Shown: positions 9,990-17,987, numbered from the stretch's first letter. The stretch: DNA of 64,000 nucleotides from Streptococcus parasanguinis (GCF_031582885.1 NZ_CP133988.1:1309501-1373500); one strand, 5' to 3'. Numbers and translations are program-made. The notes: generated by a model from the letters alone, not told the origin.

Positions 9990-10969
9990 ACCAATACAAC
10001 CGATTATTAGACCCTAAAAAAGATATAGGAAGGTATTCCGGGACACTTGCCATTTATCTCTTGATCATGACCTTGGTAACGGTCCTGTGGGAAGTCCTCC
10101 TTGGATTGACCATAGCAGGCTCTCTCAGAAAAGATCCAAGTCAAGTAACGGAGAAACTCAATGCCCTGAATGTTTGGGCAGGTATTCCCTACCTTATCTC
10201 TATTTCCATTGGACTCTTTCTCTTTAATGCCTATCGCAAGAAGGCCCTTTATAAATATGATCTTAAGCACAAGGGACGTAAGATGACTCTTTCAGTCTTC
10301 TTTATTCTTCTCGCCTTTCTTGGCTTTTCTCAAGTCTTTTCATCTGTGATGACACAAGTGATTGAGCGCATGTTTGAGACCATTGGCCTTCATTCTCCAA
10401 CACCAGATCTAGGTGATACGATTGAGCGATCATGGACTATGCTCTTGTATGCTGGCTTTTTTGGTCCAATAACAGAGGAATTCTTCTTCCGTGGGGCAGG
10501 CTTGCGAGGCTTGGAACGGTATGGGAAGATCTTTGCCATTGTCATGACGGCTATCTTGTTTGGACTCTTTCATGCCAATTTTGACCAGCTCTTTTTCGCA
10601 AGTATCATTGGTCTAGGATTCGGCTACATTGCCTTTGAATACAATATCTGGTGGGCTATTTTCTATCACATTTTCAATAATTTTGTGATTTCCCAAGGCT
10701 TGCATTATGTGGCCTATCATGTGGACGAGGGACTAGCGAATTGGCTCCAAATCGGTGTTTTAGCCATTGGTTCCATTGTCATGATAGTGGTTCTTGCGAC
10801 TAAATGGCCAGCTATCAAGGCTTATATACAAGCCAATAAACCTCAACCGGGAGTTTTCCAGCGTGCCCTCGCTTCCTTCTGGTTCTGGTTCTTCGTGCTA
10901 TTCACTATCCTGATGTCTATTGTTCCTTATGTGATTCCGATCTTCCAGATGGCTAATCTCAAAGGCTGA
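9986..10969 (+). CDS. CPBP-family intramembrane metalloprotease
   Basis: 327 residues with about eight membrane segments. The CPBP (Abi/CAAX protease) motifs are visible: EExxxR as EEFFFRG (Glu164, Glu165, Arg169) and a downstream histidine in FHANFD near residue 195. A second histidine-asparagine pair, FYHIFNN, lies near 228-234 and completes the expected metal site. In streptococci such proteins are linked to bacteriocin self-protection or lipid-linked processing, but the substrate is unknown here. Start codon overlaps the previous stop (ATGA). Confidence 0.82.
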   Translation: MNQYNRLLDPKKDIGRYSGTLAIYLLIMTLVTVLWEVLLGLTIAGSLRKDPSQVTEKLNALNVWAGIPYLISISIGLFLFNAYRKKALYKYDLKHKGRKMTLSVFFILLAFLGFSQVFSSVMTQVIERMFETIGLHSPTPDLGDTIERSWTMLLYAGFFGPITEEFFFRGAGLRGLERYGKIFAIVMTAILFGLFHANFDQLFFASIIGLGFGYIAFEYNIWWAIFYHIFNNFVISQGLHYVAYHVDEGLANWLQIGVLAIGSIVMIVVLATKWPAIKAYIQANKPQPGVFQRALASFWFWFFVLFTILMSIVPYVIPIFQMANLKG

Positions 10970-10995
10970 GGATGTAAAGTTGGATACATACAATT

Positions 10996-11019
10996 GAGAG
11001 GTAAGCGCCTCTCTTTTTT
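10996..11019 (+). terminator. Terminator between CPBP gene and uvrC
   Basis: GAGAGG (10996-11001), six-base loop, CCTCTC (11008-11013), then six T. The T-run abuts the uvrC -10 element, so the terminator occupies the space where a -35 box would sit. Confidence 0.85.
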
Positions 11020-11027
11020 GATATAAT
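11019..11027 (+). promoter_or_regulatory. Extended -10 promoter of uvrC; start codon at the expected +1
   Basis: TGATATAAT, with TATAAT at 11022-11027. The uvrC ATG at 11035 lies 8 bp further on, predicting a leaderless message. No -35 box; that position holds the upstream terminator. Confidence 0.6.
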
Positions 11028-11034
11028 AGAGAGT

Positions 11035-12867
11035 ATGAATAACTTGATTAAATCCAAGCTCGAGCTTTTGCCGACGAGTCCGGGCTGTTACATTCACAAA
11101 GACAAGAACGGTACTATCATCTATGTGGGGAAGGCCAAGAATCTTCGCAATCGGGTGCGGTCCTATTTCAGAGGGAGCCACGATACCAAGACGGAAGCCC
11201 TGGTATCTGAGATTGTGGATTTTGAATTTATCGTCACTGAATCCAATATTGAGGCCTTGCTTCTTGAGATCAACCTCATAAAGGAGAACAAGCCCAAGTA
11301 CAATATCATGCTCAAGGACGACAAGTCCTATCCCTTCATCAAGATTACCAATGAGCGCTATCCGCGCCTCATCATCACGCGCCGGGTCAAAAAGGACGGT
11401 GGTCTCTATTTCGGTCCCTATCCGGATGTGGGAGCGGCCAATGAGATCAAGAGGCTTTTGGACCGAATTTTCCCTTTCCGCAAGTGTACCAATCCGCCTT
11501 CCAAAGTCTGCTTTTACTACCATTTAGGACAATGCATGGCCCACACAGTCTGCCACAAGGACGAGGCCTATTTCAAGGGTATGGAGCAGGAGGTTTCTGA
11601 TTTCCTCAAGGGGCAGGATGATAAGATTATCGATGAGCTCAAGCTCAAGATGAATACTGCTGCGCAAAACATGGAATTCGAGCGGGCAGCCGAGTACCGC
11701 GATCTAATCCAGGCCATCGGGACCCTGCGGACCAAACAGCGGGTCATGGCTAAGGATTTGCAGAACCGGGATGTCTTTGGCTACTACGTGGACAAGGGCT
11801 GGATGTGTGTGCAGGTCTTCTTTGTCCGTCAGGGCAAGCTGATCGAGCGCGACGTCAACCTCTTTCCATACTACAATGATCCGGACGAGGATTTCTTGAC
11901 CTATGTGGGGCAGTTTTACCAGGAGAAATCTCACCTGATCCCTAATGAAATCCTGATCCCTCAAGATATCGATGAGGAAGCGGTCAAGGCCTTAGTGGAT
12001 ACCAAGGTCCTCAAGCCCCAGCGCGGGGAGAAGAAGCAGTTGGTCAATCTGGCCATTAAGAATGCGCGTGTCAGTCTGGAGCAGAAGTTCAATCTCCTTG
12101 AAAAATCCATGGAAAAGACCCAAGGTGCTATAGAAAACCTTGGAAAACTTCTGCAAATTCCAACTCCTGTGCGCATTGAGTCCTTTGACAACTCCAACAT
12201 CATGGGGACCAGTCCGGTCTCAGCCATGGTGGTCTTTGTCAATGGGAAACCAAGCAAAAAGGACTACCGCAAGTACAAGATCAAGACCGTTGTCGGACCA
12301 GATGACTATGCCAGCATGCGGGAGGTCATTCGCAGACGCTACAGCCGGGTCATGCGGGATGGCCTGACGCCACCAGATCTGATCGTTATCGATGGGGGTC
12401 AGGGCCAGGTCAATATCGCTAAGCAAGTCATTCAAGAGGAGTTGGGTCTGGACATTCCCATTGCAGGTCTGCAAAAGAATGACAAGCACCAGACCCATGA
12501 ATTGCTCTTCGGTGATCCCCTTCAAGTCATCGAACTCTCTCGAACCTCGCAGGAATTTTTCCTCCTCCAACGGATCCAGGATGAAGTCCACCGTTTCGCC
12601 ATCACCTTCCACCGCCAGCTTCGATCCAAGAATTCCTTCTCCTCCCAGCTGGACGGCATCGAAGGTTTGGGACCAAAACGAAAGCAGTTGCTGATGAAGC
12701 ACTTCAAGTCACTGACCAAGATCAAAGAAGCTACTGTGGATGAGATCGTCACAGTCGGCATCCCACGACCAGTCGCGGAGGCAGTGCAAGCCAAGCTCCT
12801 TCAAGGAAAGCAGGAAGAGGCAAGTTCCTTGATGGAAGTGGCGGAACCGGTAAAAGACTTACAGTAA
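11035..12867 (+). CDS. uvrC: Excinuclease ABC subunit C
   Basis: Makes the dual incisions in nucleotide excision repair after UvrA/UvrB damage recognition. 610 residues, full length: GIY-YIG nuclease domain at about 14-90 ([18 protein letters not shown]), four-cysteine region with CTNPPSKVC near 153-161, UVR domain near 200-235, RNase H-like nuclease domain near 380-540 ([21 protein letters not shown]) and a C-terminal helix-hairpin-helix ([13 protein letters not shown] near 542-554). Its partner uvrB begins at the far end of the window. Confidence 0.97.
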   Translation: MNNLIKSKLELLPTSPGCYIHKDKNGTIIYVGKAKNLRNRVRSYFRGSHDTKTEALVSEIVDFEFIVTESNIEALLLEINLIKENKPKYNIMLKDDKSYPFIKITNERYPRLIITRRVKKDGGLYFGPYPDVGAANEIKRLLDRIFPFRKCTNPPSKVCFYYHLGQCMAHTVCHKDEAYFKGMEQEVSDFLKGQDDKIIDELKLKMNTAAQNMEFERAAEYRDLIQAIGTLRTKQRVMAKDLQNRDVFGYYVDKGWMCVQVFFVRQGKLIERDVNLFPYYNDPDEDFLTYVGQFYQEKSHLIPNEILIPQDIDEEAVKALVDTKVLKPQRGEKKQLVNLAIKNARVSLEQKFNLLEKSMEKTQGAIENLGKLLQIPTPVRIESFDNSNIMGTSPVSAMVVFVNGKPSKKDYRKYKIKTVVGPDDYASMREVIRRRYSRVMRDGLTPPDLIVIDGGQGQVNIAKQVIQEELGLDIPIAGLQKNDKHQTHELLFGDPLQVIELSRTSQEFFLLQRIQDEVHRFAITFHRQLRSKNSFSSQLDGIEGLGPKRKQLLMKHFKSLTKIKEATVDEIVTVGIPRPVAEAVQAKLLQGKQEEASSLMEVAEPVKDLQ

Positions 12868-13010
12868 AGGGACGTATTTTTAGGAGAAAAATGAAGAACA
12901 AGGTATAGAGCAGGTGAAACAGATTCTATCCAAATCGCCTTATTTTGAGAGCTGAGCATATCATATTTTATAAAGTCATTGTTTCAATTAGATATAAACT
13001 GGATGAGTAG
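12868..13010 (+). other. Start of AT-rich island; possible coding tail 12884-12955
   Basis: After uvrC the base composition turns markedly AT-rich. A stop-to-stop frame at 12884-12955 (about 23 codons, ending KSPYFES) has no usable start codon and ends 55 bp before the next gene. By analogy with the clearer toxin tails further on it could be the last codons of a lost gene, but it is too short to identify. Confidence 0.2.
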
Positions 13011-13484
13011 ATGAAATTAGATATTAGAATTGAGCAAGCTTTGCAAGCAATAAATTTTGTTGCACGATACGAGCAACTATCCAACTATTACAGTAAAGAT
13101 AGGACACCAGAGGGTCAAGAACTTGATTATTTTGACGGTGATTTTTTAATGGAAATCGTAGAATCATTGGGCTATGATGTTCAGTATGATAAGCGAGAAC
13201 GATTTTTCCATATTAACTTGCAGCAAGTTGAGAATTTTCGTTTTGGTTTTCATTTTGCTTTTGAACATGGTAGATTGGAATTGATTTGGGTCATATATGA
13301 AGGAGATAAAGCTATTATGGGTAGTCCCTTTGCATCTTATGCTAAATGGCTAATTTCTAGAGAGTATATTATTCTAGATCCTGTTATTTCTGATTATATT
13401 GATTTTCGGGATGTTATGAAAATTGCTTTTGAAATGTATGAGGATTTTAAAGAAGCATTTTTGAAGATTGCTAAAGATCAATAA
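13011..13484 (+). CDS. Unknown acidic protein, immunity-like
   Basis: 157 residues, not recognised. It is acidic, aromatic-rich and without signal peptide or membrane segment, so probably cytoplasmic. The pattern of alternating beta-like strands (FFHINLQQVENFRFGFHFAF, then LELIWVIYEG) followed by helices resembles small immunity proteins. Base composition is AT-rich like the rest of the island and unlike uvrC. No clear Shine-Dalgarno sequence before the ATG (GGATGAGTAG). The immunity role is inferred only from its place in the island. Confidence 0.6.
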   Translation: MKLDIRIEQALQAINFVARYEQLSNYYSKDRTPEGQELDYFDGDFLMEIVESLGYDVQYDKRERFFHINLQQVENFRFGFHFAFEHGRLELIWVIYEGDKAIMGSPFASYAKWLISREYIILDPVISDYIDFRDVMKIAFEMYEDFKEAFLKIAKDQ

Positions 13485-13589
13485 TTTAAAAATTTCAATT
13501 GGCCATCAGGCTCGTTCCATGCCAAAATGTGGTAACTAAGGTGTTATCGCATTTTTTATTTTTGTGAGTTTTTGTTATACTGGATTTAA

Positions 13590-13715
13590 ACTTCTAAACT
13601 TTATTACCAGTCAGCTACTGGCCAACTTGGAAATAAATACAAGTCCTATAGAGCAAGTCAAGCAGCTAATGTAAATATCCACAGTGGGGAAGGACTAACT
13701 TTAAAGAGAGAGTGA
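13590..13715 (+). pseudogene. Possible toxin C-terminal tail (start-less fragment)
   Basis: Frame open from a stop at 13587-13589 to the TGA at 13713-13715, about 41 codons with no start. The peptide (YYQSATGQLGNKY, then NVNIHSGEGLTLKRE at the end) has protein-like composition, unlike random AT-rich sequence. It ends 36 bp before the next intact gene, the same arrangement as the Ntox15 tail downstream. I cannot assign it to a toxin family. Confidence 0.3.
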
Positions 13716-13751
13716 AAATAACTTATCAGACCAGAATAGTGAGGTGATTGA

Positions 13752-14408
13752 ATGGTTAAATTTTCAAAAATAGATAAACAATTAAAAAAAGAACTGAATC
13801 AATGCGTCCGCGTGGCAGCTAAGCGATTGAAACTTAAATCAAGAAGTGAGAGGTTTTTTGATAAAGTAGGAGACTATCTAGTTAAATATATGATCGATAT
13901 TAAATTTCCAGATAATCAGTTTTCTATAACAATTCAACCTTCAATAAAACCCTATATGATTGATGATATCTTTTGGGAAGTTTTTGATATGGACAGTAAT
14001 TCGCAGGAGCCAATGAGTCTTCGAGCAGTAGGAGCCTTTACAGTCGATAGTTTATCATTACCATATAAAATATTCAAAGAAGAATGGACGATGGAGGATC
14101 TTGACATAGAAAAAGTAGAATCTAAGGTTTTTGAGGTACTCTCAGAAGTGCATGAAGAAGTCTTAAAACTAATAAATAGCTTTCTAACATTTGAAGATTT
14201 TTACGTCTATGCAGTCGAGAATGGACCAAGCCTTGTGGGTTATGATTTAATAGGAATGCTATTATTGATCCACCGGGAGCAGTATGCAGAGGCACTACAA
14301 ATGGCTGAAGGTTTGATCGCAAATCGTAAATTCGGAGGATTCCAAAATAAGGGTAAATGGATCAATGAATATATAGTTGATTATTGTAAAGAAAGGCTAG
14401 GAAAATGA
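13752..14408 (+). CDS. Unknown protein, putative orphan immunity protein
   Basis: 218 residues, family not recognised. Soluble, with a basic N-terminus (residues 1-30, many lysines) and an acidic middle, and no signal peptide. Preceded by GAGGTGATTG, a fair ribosome-binding site. Its TGA overlaps the ATG of the next gene (ATGA), so the two are translated together. AT-rich, like the island. Context suggests a defensive or immunity role; the sequence alone does not prove it. Confidence 0.6.
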   Translation: MVKFSKIDKQLKKELNQCVRVAAKRLKLKSRSERFFDKVGDYLVKYMIDIKFPDNQFSITIQPSIKPYMIDDIFWEVFDMDSNSQEPMSLRAVGAFTVDSLSLPYKIFKEEWTMEDLDIEKVESKVFEVLSEVHEEVLKLINSFLTFEDFYVYAVENGPSLVGYDLIGMLLLIHREQYAEALQMAEGLIANRKFGGFQNKGKWINEYIVDYCKERLGK

Positions 14409-14719
14409 GTGTATTTGAAACTGAACAAATTGATACAATGGGGGTTGTGGATGGGAATCTGGAGTTATTGATTATAGATACCTGTGACTGGAAATATGAA
14501 GATGAACATTTTGATTTGCTTGAAGACAAGCTCAATCATTATCTTCTTTACCTTGATAGTAAGCAGTATGTTCAAAAGTATGGAGACAACTTTAATGAAA
14601 TTATCATTTCAATCCATTTTATGTATGATTTAGTTGAGAATGCAGTGAAGTATTTAAATGTCGTATCACAACAACTAGCTGAATCTGGATATACCTTACA
14701 TATTCACTTACCTGAGTAA
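14405..14719 (+). CDS. Small protein resembling DUF6572
   Basis: 104 residues. The layout (short N-terminus with an ID pair, a strand ending in IIDTCDW, then helix DLLEDKLNHYLLYLDS and later a strand-helix unit) is like DUF6572 proteins, which occur as small orphan genes near polymorphic toxins. Overlaps the 218-residue gene by 4 bp and is followed by a terminator, so the two form a bicistronic unit. Function unknown. Confidence 0.6.
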   Translation: MSVFETEQIDTMGVVDGNLELLIIDTCDWKYEDEHFDLLEDKLNHYLLYLDSKQYVQKYGDNFNEIIISIHFMYDLVENAVKYLNVVSQQLAESGYTLHIHLPE

Positions 14720-14724
14720 ATAGT

Positions 14725-14750
14725 AAAGCCACCTTTTATGGTGGTTTTCT
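14725..14750 (+). terminator. Terminator after the DUF6572-like gene
   Basis: CCACC (14729-14733) and GGTGG (14740-14744) with flanking A/T pairs, followed by TTTTCTT. Confidence 0.75.
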
Positions 14751-14801
14751 TGTACCGGAAGATGTTATAATATGACTTATATTACTATCTATTTATTGTA
14801 A

Positions 14802-15047
14802 ACAGAAGCAAAACTTAAAGCGCAAGAATGGCTAGATACCCAAGCTACTCTTCACAATTCTGATCAGATATCTGGAGGTTATCCAGATAAGATTGGTGGT
14901 ATGGGCGATACAGATGTCAACTCAACTATTGGAAATCAATGGAGAAATAGTCTTGATTGTATTGATGAGCAGATTCAGACAATGGCGAAAACAATGTCTC
15001 CAGAACAACTACAGAGTACATATTTAAATGTTAGACTGACTGATTGA
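14802..15047 (+). pseudogene. C-terminal fragment of a Ntox15-type DNase toxin
   Basis: Open from a stop at 14799-14801 to the TGA at 15045-15047, 81 codons, with no start near its beginning; the first ATG is internal at 14901. The peptide reads AQEWLDTQATLHNSDQ, then GGMGDTDVNSTIGNQW and ends STYLNVRLTD. This matches my knowledge of the C-terminal half of the polymorphic toxin 15 family, whose nuclease motif is HxxD; here HNSD is intact. The N-terminal half of the domain and all delivery domains are absent. It ends 11 bp before the matching Tdi1-like immunity gene, so it is a truncated toxin cassette rather than random sequence. It may be a silent cassette for recombination. Confidence 0.75.
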
Positions 15048-15058
15048 AAGGAGATCCA

Positions 15059-15595
15059 ATGATTTCAGATTTTGTAAAAGTTGCAGACATGCCTAAAGAG
15101 GTGATTGAAAATTATAAGGATAAAGTCCCTGTTGAAGTGCTTGAGATTTGGGAAAACCAAGGTTTGGGTACTTTTTTGAATGGCTACCTAAAAGTCATAA
15201 ACCCAGATGACTATAGTGAATTAGTGAGAGATTCGTATTTTAGGGGTGATATTGCTATTCCTATATTTGCTACGGCATTTGGAGATATCATAACTTGGGA
15301 AGAAAATGAATTTTTAGGATTTATAAAGTATAAATTTGGAACTTTTGATAGCTTTTTAGAAGACTTGTCTATGTTCTTACGTTTTCTTTCTGATCAAAGT
15401 TTTACAGACGATTATTTTGAATTGCCACTCTACACTGAAGCGATTGAAAAATATGGTTTGTTAGATTATGATCAGTGTTTTGGCTTTGTACCCTTGTTAG
15501 CATTAGGTGGATTCAAAGATGTAGATCATCTAGATAAGGTTAAGATGTATGAGCATATCTTATTAATAACCGCATTGGTAGGGAAGATTGAATAG
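15059..15595 (+). CDS. Tdi1-like immunity protein (GAD-like + DUF1851)
   Basis: 178 residues from the ATG at 15059, chosen because AAAGGAG lies 5 bp upstream; an in-frame TTG at 15044 would extend it. N-terminal GAD-like segment (VLEIWENQGLGTFLNGYLKV near 28-47) and a C-terminal Tdi1/DUF1851 segment (CFGFVPLLALGG near 142-153). Family knowledge: in Agrobacterium, Tdi1 proteins with these two domains neutralise Tde DNase effectors, which carry the Ntox15 domain. Here the gene directly follows a Ntox15 fragment, so the toxin-immunity pairing is preserved although the toxin is broken. Confidence 0.8.
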   Translation: MISDFVKVADMPKEVIENYKDKVPVEVLEIWENQGLGTFLNGYLKVINPDDYSELVRDSYFRGDIAIPIFATAFGDIITWEENEFLGFIKYKFGTFDSFLEDLSMFLRFLSDQSFTDDYFELPLYTEAIEKYGLLDYDQCFGFVPLLALGGFKDVDHLDKVKMYEHILLITALVGKIE

Positions 15596-15655
15596 GGGAA
15601 TATTCTGCAAATACGTAATGATATGATGGATAATTTTCAATAAGAGGAACTAGTA

Positions 15656-15988
15656 ATGAGTACAGTAGATCTAATTATTAATCACATTACAAATCAAACA
15701 ATGACATATAAGTTGTTAAGAGAGTTTACCCCATTTTCTTTAAGTGAAATAAAGTCTAGAATAGAAAAAAATGAACCAGTCATGTCAGTCAATGATTTGA
15801 AACTAGATGAATTAAAGAAAATAAGAGAAGTTTTAAAAAGATTAAACAGTTTAGGAACTATAGTGACTATAAAGGATGTTACGGGTGAAATAAATTTAGA
15901 GGTATTGAATAATATGATTGCTAGTTATGAAGGGATCGCAGAAGACACAGAAGAACTAGATGAACTCATGTTATTTGATGAGGAATAG
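15656..15988 (+). CDS. Orphan immunity-like protein, paralogue 1 (L7/L12-CTD-like pattern)
   Basis: 110 residues, no known family recognised. It is paralogous to the two following genes. Residues about 18-71 (KLLREFTPFSLSEIKSRI, then DELKKIREVLKRLNSLGT) follow the helix-helix-strand-helix-strand pattern and residue spacing of the ribosomal protein L7/L12 C-terminal domain. The last 30 residues are very acidic (EDTEELDELMLFDEE). A short frame at 15596-15643, right before it and in frame with the previous stop, may be another toxin tip. Ribosome-binding site AGAGGAA 6 bp upstream. Confidence 0.65.
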   Translation: MSTVDLIINHITNQTMTYKLLREFTPFSLSEIKSRIEKNEPVMSVNDLKLDELKKIREVLKRLNSLGTIVTIKDVTGEINLEVLNNMIASYEGIAEDTEELDELMLFDEE

Positions 15989-16021
15989 AATTCTATATAC
16001 AAATTCATAAAAGGAGAAATT

Positions 16022-16354
16022 GTGCATAAATTTATCGCTAAAATAAAATCAGATTGTAATGAGATAAAAATCATGAAAATTATACGAGATTTTAGTCATG
16101 AACCAATTGGAATCATAAAAGAAAAAATGGCCAATAATACATTTGTAGTTGAAACAGAATATTTGAATTTAGATCGATTAAAGGTTTTTAGAAAAACACT
16201 AGAAGAAATAATTGAATTGGGTGGGAAGGTTCAATTATTTTTTGATGACGAAATTGTATCTATGCAGTTTTTAAGTAATGTAGTAGAATCACAGGAAGAT
16301 ACAAAAAATCAAATTGAGCAAGGTGACTCTTATATGTTTTATGAAGAAGATTGA
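16022..16354 (+). CDS. Orphan immunity-like protein, paralogue 2 (L7/L12-CTD-like pattern)
   Basis: 110 residues from a GTG start with AAAAGGAG 6 bp upstream. It shares with paralogues 1 and 3 the core IMKIIRDFSHEPIGIIKEKM, then LKVFRKTLEEIIELGGKVQL, and an acidic C-terminus (YMFYEED). It is the most divergent of the three. The 33-bp gap to paralogue 1 means the two are probably co-transcribed. Function inferred only from position in the toxin-remnant island. Confidence 0.65.
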   Translation: MHKFIAKIKSDCNEIKIMKIIRDFSHEPIGIIKEKMANNTFVVETEYLNLDRLKVFRKTLEEIIELGGKVQLFFDDEIVSMQFLSNVVESQEDTKNQIEQGDSYMFYEED

Positions 16355-16388
16355 AATTCATAAAATGAAGCAGATTTATTATTTTTAA

Positions 16389-16496
16389 AATAAACAATCT
16401 CCTATTATATTTAATAATCATTTTCGTGGATGGTATGGAGGAAATTGGAAGATGAGTTTACCGGGTGAACGAATTAATATAATGCAAGATTTTTAA
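16389..16496 (+). pseudogene. Possible toxin C-terminal tail before paralogue 3
   Basis: Frame open from a stop at 16386-16388 to TAA at 16494-16496, 35 codons with no start near its beginning. The peptide contains NHFRGWYGGNWKMS and ends LPGERINIMQDF, rich in Trp/Gly and unlike chance translation of AT-rich DNA. It ends 9 bp before the next gene start, the same spacing style as the Ntox15-Tdi1 pair. Family not recognised. Confidence 0.4.
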
Positions 16497-16505
16497 AAGG
16501 ATGGA

Positions 16506-16841
16506 ATGATGTCAGTAATCTATTCAAAAGTTAAAATGACAGATAATATTTTTGAAGCCTGTAAATTGATAAGAAACTTTATTGGTTTACCAATTGCTGA
16601 AATAAAAAATAAGATTCAAAAGGGAGATGTTTTATTAGAATGTGATTATCTTGATTTAGAGGAATTAATAAAAATGAAGGACCTCTTAAATAGCCTTAAA
16701 GCATTAGGTGCTCAAATATATTTATACAAAGGCAATCACGAGGTAAATATGGACTTCCTTAGTAATACAATTGAGTCTTACAAAGGAATTACTGAGGACA
16801 GAGAAAAAATAGATGAACTTATGTTTTCTGATGAGGACTAG
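16506..16841 (+). CDS. Orphan immunity-like protein, paralogue 3 (L7/L12-CTD-like pattern)
   Basis: 111 residues; start at 16506 or the adjacent ATG at 16509, with AAAAGGA upstream. Core EACKLIRNFIGLPIAEIKNK, then LIKMKDLLNSLKALGAQIYL, again matches the L7/L12 C-terminal-domain pattern. The C-terminus SYKGITEDREKIDELMFSDE parallels paralogue 1 (SYEGIAEDTEELDELMLFDE) almost residue by residue, so 1 and 3 are closest. It is preceded by its own start-less tail, suggesting that these genes arrived as toxin-immunity cassettes. Confidence 0.65.
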   Translation: MMSVIYSKVKMTDNIFEACKLIRNFIGLPIAEIKNKIQKGDVLLECDYLDLEELIKMKDLLNSLKALGAQIYLYKGNHEVNMDFLSNTIESYKGITEDREKIDELMFSDED

Positions 16842-16902
16842 TTAACTCATAATTCTACACAAATTTATCATCTCTAACACGTATAATAACTTCTAATAAG
16901 AT

Positions 16903-16940
16903 AAACCATCCAATTCAAATGGATGGTTTTCACTTTTTTT
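16903..16940 (+). terminator. Terminator closing the accessory island
   Basis: Perfect 10-bp arms AAACCATCCA / TGGATGGTTT (16903-16912 and 16920-16929), seven-base loop, then a T-rich tract. Confidence 0.9.
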
Positions 16941-16949
16941 ATTTGTTTT

Positions 16950-16958
16950 TGTTATACT
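16950..16958 (+). promoter_or_regulatory. Extended -10 promoter for the metallophosphoesterase gene
   Basis: TGTTATACT with TATACT at 16953-16958, 38 bp before the ATG at 16997. Confidence 0.5.
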
Positions 16959-16996
16959 TAAGGCACACAGATTTTTCAATCCATAAAGGAGTAGTT

Positions 16997-17839
16997 ATGA
17001 ATCATCGAATCGCTATTTTATCTGATATCCACGGAGATACGACAGCCCTTAAGGCAGTGATTGCGGATGCGCGTGCTCTAGGCGCGACGGAATACTGGCT
17101 TTTAGGGGACATTTTGCTTCCGGGGCCTGGAAAAGAGGACCTTTTTGAGTTGCTGGATGCGATACCTATTACAGCGGCTGTTCGAGGAAATTGGGACGAT
17201 TGTGTCCTAGAGGCCTTGGATGGCGAGTATGGTCTTGAGGATCCGCAGGAGATCCAGCTTCTTAGACTCACTCAGTACCTCATGGAAGGACTAGATCCTA
17301 AGCGGATCGATTGGCTTCGGTCCCTTCCTTTGGTAGAGAAGAAGGAGGTCAATGGTATTCGCTTTTCACTGACCCACAATTTGCCAGAAAAGAATTACGG
17401 TGGAGACTTGCGTCCAGCAAATGCGACGGAGAACTTTGACCAATTGCTGGATGATCAGACGGATATGGCGATCTACGGTCATGTCCACAAGCAGTTGCTT
17501 CGCTATGGCAGTCAGGGCCAACAGATCCTCAATCCAGGAACTATTGGTATGCCTTATTTTGACTGGGAACCAATTCAAAATCACAGAGCCCAGTATGCAC
17601 TGATTGATGTCGAAGAAGATGGGGTGACCAACCTGCAATTTCGTAAGGTGGCCTATGACTATGAAGCAGAGCTCCAAGATGCCAAGGACAAGGGCCTTCC
17701 CTTTATTGAGATGTACGAAGAACTGAGACGCAAGGATAACTATCGGGGCCATAACATCGAGCTGCTAACTGGCTTAATTGAGAAATACGGTTATGGCAAA
17801 GAAGTAGCTGCCTATTTCAATCTTTCCAATGAATCATAG
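16997..17839 (+). CDS. Calcineurin-like metallophosphoesterase
   Basis: 280 residues from the ATG at 16997, preceded by AAAGGAG 5 bp upstream; a longer in-frame start at 16919 would lie inside the terminator and promoter and is rejected. Metal-binding motifs in order: SDIHGD (9-14), GDILLPGP near 38-45, RGNWDD near 68-73, and GHVHKQ near 161-166. This is the YfcE/serine-threonine phosphatase-like superfamily; substrate unknown. Base composition returns to the chromosomal norm here, marking the end of the island. Confidence 0.85.
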   Translation: MNHRIAILSDIHGDTTALKAVIADARALGATEYWLLGDILLPGPGKEDLFELLDAIPITAAVRGNWDDCVLEALDGEYGLEDPQEIQLLRLTQYLMEGLDPKRIDWLRSLPLVEKKEVNGIRFSLTHNLPEKNYGGDLRPANATENFDQLLDDQTDMAIYGHVHKQLLRYGSQGQQILNPGTIGMPYFDWEPIQNHRAQYALIDVEEDGVTNLQFRKVAYDYEAELQDAKDKGLPFIEMYEELRRKDNYRGHNIELLTGLIEKYGYGKEVAAYFNLSNES

Positions 17840-17865
17840 GTAGATCTCTTGTGTATTCAACCTAT

Positions 17866-17905
17866 AAAAAAGAAGCGGATCTTCAAAATGTCCGCTTCTT
17901 TTTTC
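17866..17905. terminator. Strong A/T-flanked terminator
   Basis: 14-bp perfect arms, AAAAAAGAAGCGGA and its complement (17866-17879 and 17891-17904), 11-nt loop. The T-tract and A-tract make it workable in either direction. Confidence 0.9.
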
Positions 17906-17946
17906 ACAATCTTAGGCTGTAAAACCCTGCAAGCTCTTTCATTTTG

Positions 17947-17955
17947 TGTTAAAAT
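17947..17955 (+). promoter_or_regulatory. Extended -10 promoter of the nitroreductase gene
   Basis: TGTTAAAAT with TAAAAT at 17950-17955; the ATG at 17988 has GGAAGAAG as ribosome-binding site. Confidence 0.5.
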
Positions 17956-17987
17956 AGAGGTAACAGAAATAGAAAAGGAAGAAGCTT

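Noticed and set aside
12903..13672. Similar strings TATAGAGCAGGTGAAACAG (12904) and TATAGAGCAAGTCAAGCAG (13649) as a repeat
   Set aside because: The match is about 20 bp with mismatches and the surroundings differ; chance in AT-rich DNA is likely.
16919..16996. N-terminal extension of the metallophosphoesterase
   Set aside because: The extension covers the upstream terminator and promoter; the ATG at 16997 has a strong ribosome-binding site and begins the conserved domain.
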